A DNA stretch of 10,284 nucleotides from Lentisphaeria bacterium (GTDB taxonomy: Bacteria > Verrucomicrobiota > Lentisphaeria > Oligosphaerales > Oligosphaeraceae): NCBI GenBank assembly GCA_028699735.1, contig JAQVUB010000056.1, forward strand, positions 1 to 10,284, in the 5' to 3' direction. Shown one piece after another: positions 4,999-10,284 of this stretch. How positions within the stretch are numbered: position 1 is the first letter of the stretch; every line of letters begins with the position of its first letter. The notes under the pieces were generated by a model. That model was not told the origin of the DNA. It did no database searches and worked only from the letters and a program-made list of their open reading frames with translations. The position numbers were made by a program, and so were the translations under genes.

Positions 4999-6885
4999 AT
5001 GAAGCCTGCGCGATTTTTTCATGATTTTTGTTTTCTATTCACGCTCTCTGCGCTTTTTCTCCTTTGCTCCGGTTGTGTCAACACCAAGCCAGCGGTTTAT
5101 CCTGCCGGGACAGAAATCCTGCTCAACCCGATGGACGACCCGCTGGAGGGCTATAATCGTTCCGTTCATGTCTTGAATGAAAATCTGAACCGGCACCTCC
5201 TCCGGCCGTTCAGCCAGGCTTACAATTTCATCATCCCGGAACCCGCCCGTGACGGAATCCATAATGCTGGACAAAACCTGCTCTACCCACTTCGGGCTGT
5301 CAATTGCCTGCTGCAAAAAAAATATAGGGGAGCCTGGCTGGAAACAAAACGCTTCGGAATCAATTCCACCGTCGGAATCCTCGGCATACGGGATCAGGCC
5401 AGCCGCTGGAATATCCCCATGCAGAAGGAGGATTTCGGACAAACCATGGCATACTACCAAATGCAAAACGGATGCTTCCTCAATCTCCCTTTCTTCGGCC
5501 CCAGCAGTGGAAGGGATACGCTTGGAATGCTGCTGGGAATCCCCTGCTCTATCAACTTCTGGTTGCTCCATGGTGATGCATCCTGGGCCTTTTCTGGAAT
5601 CAAAGGGTTCAATCAGGCCGCCACCCATGCAGAATCCCTGAACCAGTTCTCTGCTTCCTATTATGACAGCTATCCACTGTCCAAAGCGTTCTATAACCTG
5701 CACAGAGAAGTTCTCAACCAGGATTACAAGGCCCCAGACACCATCGGCAATCCGGATCAATCGCTTGGTTTTCTGCGACTGCGCCCGAAAGATAAAAACT
5801 TCTTCCGCAAGGCCAGACAGCGCAGCGTATTGCTCCCGGGCAGCCAGAGCAAAATGCCGTACACCTGCTGGCCGGCCGATCATTCCAGGGGAATCATTGT
5901 CATCCTTCCCGGCCTGGGCGGCCATCGCCTCTCAGAGGGCGTCGCTGGCCTCGCCGAGCTGCTGAACTCCGGAAACTGGTCGGTACTGGCTCTGAGTTCG
6001 AGCCTGAATCCGGATTATTTTCTGAACCTCCCCATATCTGCTCCTCCGGGATTCTTCGCGGAAGACAGCAAACAGCTTGCCCAGGCCATCCGTTTTGCCC
6101 TTGAAGACATGCGGCAGGAATACAAGCTCAAAGGTCAACCTTGTTCCATCCTGGGATTCTCACTGGGTGCACTCAATGCCCTCTTTCTGTCCAAACTCGA
6201 AGCGGAAGGCAAGATGGAAGGCCTCACCATCGAACGCTATCTGGCCATCAACCCACCAGCCGATGTGATCGAGGCACTCGACCGCATCGACGAATTCTTC
6301 GCCATCCCCGAAACCTGGCCGGAAAATGAGCGCGAACAGCGTTGTCAGCAACTCTTTTTGAAAGTCGCCGCATGCCTGCTGAACCGTAACGAAACAGCCT
6401 GCCCTTCCGGAAAACTGCCGGTCTCCCTCGATGAATCCCGTTTTCTGATTGCCCTGAATATGCGCTTCAATCTCGCTGAAACGATTCTCGCTTCGCAAAA
6501 ACAACACAATCAGGGTTTTCTGAAGAATGATCCGGCCGCTTTCAAAAAAAATGCTCTCTGGGCGGAAGCCCTTTCGCTGAGCTTTACGGATTACATGAAA
6601 AAATCCGTCATTCCCTATTATCAGCAACAATTTCCTGACTCCAAACTGTCCGATCCGGCTTGGCTAGCTGAACAAAGCAAGCTCTTTTCCCTCGAAAAAT
6701 CACTCTCAGACAATCCAAAAGTCCGCATTTTTCAAAATGAAAACGATTTTCTCATCCACAACAAGCATCTGGACTGGTATCGGCAAACGCTTGCCGACCG
6801 GGTTGTTCTCTTTCCCCAGGGAGGACACCTCGGCAATCTTTGGCATCCTGACTATCAGCAGTTGATCTTGAAAACCTTCGAATAA
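4999..6885 (+). CDS. MlaA/VacJ outer-membrane lipoprotein fused to an alpha/beta hydrolase (628 aa)
   Basis: MlaA takes misplaced phospholipids out of the outer leaflet of the outer membrane and passes them to MlaC. Residues 1-26 form a lipoprotein signal peptide ending L-C-S-G-C26 (Cys at -3 is unusual). Residues about 46-250 carry MlaA landmarks: DPLEGYNRSVHVLNENLN (47-64), the RF-x-INST-x-G-x-LGIRD segment (118-132), EDFGQTMAYY (144-153) and LPFFGPSSGRD (163-173). E. coli MlaA is about 250 residues. Here a further domain, about 290-628, is an alpha/beta hydrolase: oxyanion-type LPGLGGHR (303-310), nucleophile elbow G-F-S388-L-G (386-390), probable acid D583 and GGH610LG. The catalytic triad looks intact. 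The start has GAGGA upstream. It heads a five-gene operon. The inferred role is removal plus hydrolysis of envelope lipids; the hydrolase substrate is not shown by the sequence. Confidence 0.87.
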   Translation: MKPARFFHDFCFLFTLSALFLLCSGCVNTKPAVYPAGTEILLNPMDDPLEGYNRSVHVLNENLNRHLLRPFSQAYNFIIPEPARDGIHNAGQNLLYPLRAVNCLLQKKYRGAWLETKRFGINSTVGILGIRDQASRWNIPMQKEDFGQTMAYYQMQNGCFLNLPFFGPSSGRDTLGMLLGIPCSINFWLLHGDASWAFSGIKGFNQAATHAESLNQFSASYYDSYPLSKAFYNLHREVLNQDYKAPDTIGNPDQSLGFLRLRPKDKNFFRKARQRSVLLPGSQSKMPYTCWPADHSRGIIVILPGLGGHRLSEGVAGLAELLNSGNWSVLALSSSLNPDYFLNLPISAPPGFFAEDSKQLAQAIRFALEDMRQEYKLKGQPCSILGFSLGALNALFLSKLEAEGKMEGLTIERYLAINPPADVIEALDRIDEFFAIPETWPENEREQRCQQLFLKVAACLLNRNETACPSGKLPVSLDESRFLIALNMRFNLAETILASQKQHNQGFLKNDPAAFKKNALWAEALSLSFTDYMKKSVIPYYQQQFPDSKLSDPAWLAEQSKLFSLEKSLSDNPKVRIFQNENDFLIHNKHLDWYRQTLADRVVLFPQGGHLGNLWHPDYQQLILKTFE

Positions 6886-6921
6886 CCCTTTGGCGACCTC
6901 AATCATCTGGAAACATACACC

Positions 6922-8043
6922 ATGCTGGAAATAAATTCCGCCTGCCAGCTGAGAAAGGGTCTGGAAACTTCTCGCAGACTCTTCAACACCAAAACCGCAA
7001 CCCATATCGCATTTCTCGGCGGCTCCATCACCGAAATGAATGGATATACCGCTTTCACGGAAGAATTCTTCCGCGGAAACTTTCCATGCTGCGAATTTCA
7101 ATTCATCAATGCAGGAATCAGCTCCACCTGCTCCAACACCGGCGCTTTCCGAATCCAACAGGATATTCTGGACAAAAGTCGCATCGATCTGCTTTTTGTC
7201 GAATTCGCAGTCAACGACAATCAGGACGGGCATCTGCTTCCGGAAGAATCCATTCGAGCGATGGAAGGAATTGTCCGCCAGGCTTTGCGCAACAACCCGG
7301 CCATGGATATCGTCTTTCTCTATACCACCAATGAGAGTCACCTGGCCGATTATCAGACCGGTAAAATTCCCCGGGAGATCGCTGCCCATGAACGGGTCGC
7401 AGAACATTATCGACTGCCTTCCCTGAATTTCGCACAGGAAATTGCCCGAAGAATCAGTGCCGGTGAATTCGACTGGAAAAAGTTTGGCGGCGTCCACCCG
7501 GCTCCCTTCGGAAACCAGATTTATGCCGACGCGATCGCCAGAGCGTTTGCCTCTCCGGCTCCTCAAGCTGAGCCCATTACCCGGCAAGAGAATCTTCCTC
7601 TTCTTGATGACAACAGCCTGATTCATGGATGCCTGGTGCCACCCGCACACGCCAATTTCAGCAACGCATGGCAATTGAACATCCCCGTTTGGGAAAAGCT
7701 GCCCGGTGAAAAAAGGGCACGCTTTTGCCAATGCCCAGTCCTTCATGCCAATACCCCCGGTGCTGAATTCTCCCTGGATTTCACCGGTAATGCCATCGGA
7801 CTTTTTTTGACCGCCGGACCGGATGCCGGTTTGCTGGAATTCAACGTCGATGAATCCGGCTGGATGGAGTGTGATCTCTTTCACCACTACAGCCGGAATC
7901 TGCATTATCCCTGCACCAGAATGCTTGCACAAACTCTGAAACCAGGCAAACACGCCATACGAATTCGAATTTCCGTCAACAAAAATCCTGCCAGCAGTGG
8001 CCATGCTGCCCGGATCATGGCCTTTGCTCTCAACCAACCATGA
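6922..8043 (+). CDS. SGNH/GDSL hydrolase with C-terminal beta module (373 aa)
   Basis: An esterase-type hydrolase of the SGNH superfamily. Block I is IAFLGGSIT (29-37) with nucleophile S35; block II INAGISS (62-68) gives G65; block III FAVNDN (95-100) gives N98; block V is GGVHP (189-193) with H192. The usual Asp three residues before the His is Gly189, so the Asp of the DxxH motif is absent. Residues about 225-373 look like a beta-sandwich module (F-L-T-A-G-P-D-A-G, V-D-E-S-G-W, L-K-P-G-K-H-A-I-R-I), a type often seen attached to SGNH acetyl-esterases of carbohydrates. No signal peptide is visible, so a cytosolic location is likely. The Shine-Dalgarno is poor (GGAA, about 12 nt before the ATG). 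The gene lies 36 nt after the MlaA fusion and overlaps the next gene as ATGA (8040-8043). Substrate unknown. Confidence 0.83.
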   Translation: MLEINSACQLRKGLETSRRLFNTKTATHIAFLGGSITEMNGYTAFTEEFFRGNFPCCEFQFINAGISSTCSNTGAFRIQQDILDKSRIDLLFVEFAVNDNQDGHLLPEESIRAMEGIVRQALRNNPAMDIVFLYTTNESHLADYQTGKIPREIAAHERVAEHYRLPSLNFAQEIARRISAGEFDWKKFGGVHPAPFGNQIYADAIARAFASPAPQAEPITRQENLPLLDDNSLIHGCLVPPAHANFSNAWQLNIPVWEKLPGEKRARFCQCPVLHANTPGAEFSLDFTGNAIGLFLTAGPDAGLLEFNVDESGWMECDLFHHYSRNLHYPCTRMLAQTLKPGKHAIRIRISVNKNPASSGHAARIMAFALNQP

Positions 8044-8345
8044 AATCATTTCCTTTCAACCCCTGCCTCTACACCGTTTTTCTCCTGCTGCCCGGTATTC
8101 TGCTGGCCAATCCGATTACCAGCTCTGAACTGCCGGAGCAAGCACTTGAAAAGGGTGTCACTTTTCCGCAGATATTTTCCCTTCTGGCTGTACTAATGAT
8201 CACACAGGTGCTCGTGGTGGCCTGTATATGGATCCTTTGCCTGCTTGTCCGGAAAGCCAAAGAAAATGCAAAACCGAAACCCGGTTCCTGGCAAGATGAC
8301 TTGCCGTCTGCTGACCAAAGCAAAAATGATGAGGAAAAAGAATGA
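8040..8345 (+). CDS. Small membrane protein with cytosolic charged tail (101 aa)
   Basis: I do not recognise a family. Residues 1-23 look like a signal peptide or first membrane segment (cleavage possible after L-L-A23). A short polar stretch follows, then a hydrophobic helix IFSLLAVLMITQVLVVACIW (45-64) extending to V70, then a basic stop-transfer R-K-A-K and a hydrophilic tail ending D-E-E-K-E. The likely topology is N-terminus outside, one transmembrane helix and a cytosolic tail. There is no independent ribosome-binding site; the start lies in an ATGA overlap with the SGNH gene, and its own stop overlaps the NUDIX start in a second ATGA (8342-8345). It therefore appears translationally coupled on both sides, which supports its being real despite the lack of homology evidence. 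Confidence 0.75.
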   Translation: MKSFPFNPCLYTVFLLLPGILLANPITSSELPEQALEKGVTFPQIFSLLAVLMITQVLVVACIWILCLLVRKAKENAKPKPGSWQDDLPSADQSKNDEEKE

Positions 8346-8920
8346 AACCTCATGTTACACATAAAGAAATCCTGGCTGCCGGGCATTTTGTCAGCTTGGA
8401 ACTGCTGCATTACCGGGATCAAACTCAAGCCGAGCGAAAATGGGAGGCCGTGCAAAGAACCGGCAATACCAACGCCGCAGTCATCATCGCAACCCTCAAA
8501 CCGGATGATAAAATCCTGCTGATTCGCCAATACCGACCACCACTGGATCAGTATGTCATCGAATTCCCCGCAGGCCTGATCGACCCGGGCGAAACCGCAG
8601 CCGAAACCGCCTTGCGCGAGTTGCACGAGGAAACCGGATACAAAGGAACTATTGACTTGATCACCCCCGGTGCCGCCAGCTCCGCCGGACTCACCGGCGA
8701 ACTTCTGATCCTCGTCTTTATGAGCGTCAATACTGCCTTGCCGCATAATCAGCACCCTGCCCCCAATCTGCAGGATGGCGAGGAAATCGAAGTCTTTGCA
8801 GTCCCACGAACCGGACTGAACGAGTTCCTGCAAAAACAAATTCGTCAGGGCGATATCCTTGACAGCCGTCTGGCCGCCTGGGCCGCCGGACTGCAAATGC
8901 AAACCCCCAGGTCATTTTAA
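8342..8920 (+). CDS. NUDIX hydrolase, ADP-ribose pyrophosphatase-like (192 aa)
   Basis: NUDIX enzymes cleave nucleoside diphosphates linked to another moiety, using Mg2+ or Mn2+. The complete box GX5EX7REUXEEXGU occupies residues 78-100: G78, E84, R92-E93, E96-E97 and G99 are all present. The preceding IRQYRPPLDQYVIEFPAG (61-78) is the signature of the ADP-sugar pyrophosphatase branch (NudF/NUDT5), where Q-Y-R and E-x-P-A-G shape the substrate site. Length is typical. GAGGA at 8331-8335 precedes the ATG, which also sits in an ATGA overlap with the membrane protein gene. The preference for ADP-ribose is inferred from family signatures; other ADP- or GDP-sugars are possible. Its inclusion among hydrolases in one operon may link it to turnover of a nucleotide-activated product, but that is speculative. 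Confidence 0.87.
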   Translation: MKPHVTHKEILAAGHFVSLELLHYRDQTQAERKWEAVQRTGNTNAAVIIATLKPDDKILLIRQYRPPLDQYVIEFPAGLIDPGETAAETALRELHEETGYKGTIDLITPGAASSAGLTGELLILVFMSVNTALPHNQHPAPNLQDGEEIEVFAVPRTGLNEFLQKQIRQGDILDSRLAAWAAGLQMQTPRSF

Positions 8921-8957
8921 TGCCATAGGGTCATCCAACCTTCACGGGGACTTTCTC

Positions 8958-9773
8958 ATGTCATTCTGTTTTCAATCGTATTATCTGGACAAGCCCCTAC
9001 AGTCAGGACGAGTCTTTGATCTCTTCATACCCGCAAAAATCACCGAAGAGACCGCGATTTTTTTTGTGCATGGAGGTGGCTGGCAGGCGGGTTCACGAAC
9101 AGGATTCCATCTGCTGATGGAACAGCTGAACCTGCAGGGATTCCTTTGCGCTTCTACCGACTACCGTTTGGTTGCTCCCGTAATCCCCGGAACCAAGCCC
9201 ATTACGATTCTGGATCAGCTCCAGGATATCCGGGAAAGCTATGACCACTTCTGTTCCATTCTGAATGACCTCGGACGCCCCCTGAAAGTTGCCGTATCAG
9301 GTTCCTCAGCGGGCGCACACCTGGCCTCTCTTCTGCTCTGCGCCAATCCCGGAGAATGCGGTGAATCCTGCCGGCTCGATAACTCCTGGTGCAAGCCCAC
9401 ATGCGGAATTCTACAGTCAACACCAGCAACCTTTATTCCTTGGCCTGATATCTTCCCCCATATCTGGAGCAGCATGCAACAGGCCGCCGGATGCACCTAT
9501 GAGGCGAATCCGGAACGCTTCCAAAAACTCTCCCTTAATAGCTATATCCGGATAGACAATCCACCCCTCTTTTTTCAGGAAGCTGAAAATGAACACATGT
9601 TCCCTGCCCGGATGAACCAGAAAATCGTCGATACACACCGCAAGATGAATCTTTCCTCGCGACTAAAAATCTATCCGGATGCTGAACACGGCTTCCTCTA
9701 CGCTGCTTCACGTCCCGTGCAAATCCAGGCTCTCCATGACCTGATCGAATTCGTCAGAAAAGGGGCTTTCTGA
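8958..9773 (+). CDS. Alpha/beta hydrolase, HGGG (carboxylesterase/BD-FAE-like) type (271 aa)
   Basis: A serine hydrolase of the hormone-sensitive-lipase/carboxylesterase group. The oxyanion motif FFVHGGGWQAGS lies at 35-46, the nucleophile elbow G115-S-S117-A-G119 follows in VSGSSAGAH (113-121), and the terminal histidine is H244 in DAEHGF (241-246). The usual acid is Asp in a D-x-x-V-P context; here the equivalent segment is E-N-E212-H-M-F-P, so a Glu appears to replace it. No signal peptide is visible, so a cytosolic role is expected. I start at ATG 8958 (MSFCFQSYY) because GGGGA (8946-8950) precedes it by 7 nt. An upstream in-frame ATG at 8859 would overlap the NUDIX gene and add a non-conserved Pro-rich leader. 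It is the last gene of the operon, ending inside a terminator hairpin. Substrate unknown; kynurenine formamidase-like or acyl-ester hydrolysis are both compatible. Confidence 0.83.
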   Translation: MSFCFQSYYLDKPLQSGRVFDLFIPAKITEETAIFFVHGGGWQAGSRTGFHLLMEQLNLQGFLCASTDYRLVAPVIPGTKPITILDQLQDIRESYDHFCSILNDLGRPLKVAVSGSSAGAHLASLLLCANPGECGESCRLDNSWCKPTCGILQSTPATFIPWPDIFPHIWSSMQQAAGCTYEANPERFQKLSLNSYIRIDNPPLFFQEAENEHMFPARMNQKIVDTHRKMNLSSRLKIYPDAEHGFLYAASRPVQIQALHDLIEFVRKGAF

Positions 9774-9779
9774 TTTTTT
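9754..9779 (+). terminator. Intrinsic terminator overlapping the last stop codon of the operon
   Basis: TCAGAAA (9754-9760) pairs with TTTCTGA (9767-9773) around the loop AGGGGC, followed by six T residues (9774-9779). The 3' arm contains the hydrolase stop codon TGA (9771-9773), so the coding end is part of the hairpin. Confidence 0.75.
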
Positions 9780-9791
9780 CTTTGAAAGCAT

Positions 9792-9819
9792 TTGACAAAA
9801 CCATATCGTGAATTAGATT
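9792..9819 (+). promoter_or_regulatory. Probable sigma70 promoter for the small ORF at 9895
   Basis: A perfect -35 TTGACA (9792-9797), 16 nt of spacer and -10 TAGATT (9814-9819; four of six consensus positions). It starts 13 nt after the operon terminator. The expected start near 9826 gives a leader of about 69 nt. Confidence 0.55.
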
Positions 9820-9836
9820 TCGAATATTTCCTTACC

Positions 9837-9863
9837 GGGAATACAGCGCTGGTTCCCTATTTT
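9837..9863 (+). promoter_or_regulatory. Leader hairpin followed by a T run (possible attenuator)
   Basis: GGGAA (9837-9841) pairs with TTCCC (9853-9857) around the internal palindrome CAGCGCTG (9844-9851), and TATTTTT follows. It would form at the 5' end of the transcript from the promoter at 9792. The stem is short, so premature termination is possible but unproven. Confidence 0.35.
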
Positions 9864-9894
9864 TCAAGCCAAATCAGAAAAGCAGGAGCAAGGC

Positions 9895-10065
9895 ATGGGG
9901 CGAAAAGCAAAACAGGAACCGATTTATTATGACCAAAAATTCAATGCTGACCTCCGAAAAAAGATTTGGATTAAACGCCAGCAACTGGGGCTGAGTCCTA
10001 AATCTGCTGCCGCTTCGCCGCAAGCAAAACCAAATCACCCTAATAGAAGTAACGATTTAAAATAA
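9895..10065 (+). CDS. Small basic protein of unknown function (56 aa)
   Basis: An ATG at 9895 with a good Shine-Dalgarno AGGAG (9884-9888, 6 nt spacing) opens a 56-codon frame ending TAA at 10065. It begins MGRKAKQEPIYYDQKF. Residues 20-36 (LRKKIWIKRQQLGLSPK) resemble the first helix and turn of an XRE/Cro-type helix-turn-helix domain (consensus L-R-x-x-R-x-x-x-G-L-S). The rest of such a domain is missing and the tail is Lys, Pro and Asn rich. It could be a true small basic protein, a truncated regulator or a chance frame. The upstream promoter, leader and ribosome-binding site favour a real gene; no homologue is known to me. It ends 16 nt before the tandem array. Confidence 0.5.
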   Translation: MGRKAKQEPIYYDQKFNADLRKKIWIKRQQLGLSPKSAAASPQAKPNHPNRSNDLK

Positions 10066-10081
10066 CTGCATTTTGTGCTCA

Positions 10082-10284
10082 GACGGGTCGGACGGGTCGG
10101 ACGGGTCGGACGGGTCGGACGGGTCGGACGGGTCGGACGGGTCGGACGGGTCGGACGGGTCGGACAGGTCGGACGGGTCGGACTTGTCTGACTTGTCTGA
10201 CTTGTCTGACTTGTCTGACCTGTCTGACCTGTCTGACCTGTCTGACCTGTCTGACCTGTCTGACTTGTCTGACCTGTCTGACCC
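10082..10284. repeat. 9-bp tandem repeat array, GAC-NN-GTC-N units (at least 22 copies, continues beyond window)
   Basis: There are 22 complete units and 5 nt of another. Units 1-11 (10082-10180) are GACGGGTCG, with unit 10 GACAGGTCG. Units 12-15 (10181-10216) are GACTTGTCT, units 16-20 (10217-10261) GACCTGTCT, then one GACTTGTCT and one GACCTGTCT. Only positions 4, 5 and 9 vary, and position 9 follows the unit class (G with GG/AG, T with TT/CT). Each unit keeps the inverted half-sites GAC and GTC. The first block has GGG every 9 nt with extra GG pairs, so its plus strand has G-quadruplex potential. There are no spacers, so it is not a CRISPR array. Confidence 0.95.

Noticed and set aside
5035..5925. 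A 296-codon open frame on the minus strand opposite the MlaA domain
   Set aside because: Antisense to a well-supported MlaA coding region, with no domain and no ribosome-binding site evidence.
6706..8049. A 447-codon open frame on the minus strand opposite the SGNH gene
   Set aside because: It lies antisense to genes with clear catalytic motifs, shows no recognisable domain and crosses an operon junction; it is a codon-composition shadow.
8859..8957. Upstream in-frame start for the last alpha/beta hydrolase
   Set aside because: It would overlap the NUDIX gene by over 60 nt and add a Pro/Cys-rich leader; the ATG at 8958 has GGGGA at good spacing and fits the family's N-terminus.
10082..10284. 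Tandem array considered as a CRISPR array
   Set aside because: The 9-bp units are contiguous with no spacers, and no cas-like gene is nearby.

Overview
The window reads as chromosomal DNA of a Gram-negative bacterium. It encodes an MlaA/VacJ outer-membrane lipoprotein and two lipobox-bearing signal peptides. A PVC-group organism (Lentisphaerota or Verrucomicrobiota type) is my best inference, from the SGNH hydrolase with a C-terminal beta module and from the intergenic inverted repeats built on an AACAACGAAAGACACGAA-type arm. The sequence alone does not prove the phylum.

Layout. At the left edge the first 26 codons of a minus-strand gene run out of the window (78 to 1). Next come a short degenerate transposase fragment (162-281), a MITE-like element (copy A, 300-491) and a small plus-strand lipoprotein gene with a clean terminator (644-881). 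A minus-strand block follows. Read in its own direction it is an M20 metallopeptidase (4628-3567), an AAC(3)-family acetyltransferase (3334-2465), the 23S rRNA methyltransferase RlmB (2468-1758; ATGA overlap) and a small class I methyltransferase (1528-884). Two inverted-repeat elements interrupt this block (B, 1564-1746; C, 3345-3536) and a third (D, 4675-4856) lies just upstream of it. Diverging from the block, a strong sigma70-like promoter (4952-4980) drives a tight plus-strand operon of five genes: an MlaA lipoprotein fused to an alpha/beta hydrolase, an SGNH hydrolase, a small membrane protein, a NUDIX hydrolase and a second alpha/beta hydrolase. The operon closes with a terminator that overlaps the last stop codon. 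The right end holds a promoter, a possible leader hairpin, a 56-codon basic ORF and a 9-bp tandem array that continues past the window edge.

Main points. First, the MlaA-hydrolase fusion joins an outer-leaflet phospholipid-removal lipoprotein to an apparently intact Ser-Asp-His hydrolase in one 628-residue lipoprotein. It heads an operon with two more esterase-type hydrolases and looks like an envelope lipid or ester processing locus. Second, the inverted-repeat elements behave like a MITE family. Three copies have related ends (TAATGCGTCAG-type) and flanking direct repeats; copies A and C are about 98% identical. Copy C is bounded by a perfect 10-bp repeat that is exactly the Shine-Dalgarno and spacer of the acetyltransferase gene, so the insertion split an operon while duplicating its ribosome-binding site. 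Third, the terminal 9-bp array has a constant palindromic frame (GAC-NN-GTC-N) and two unit classes in separate blocks.
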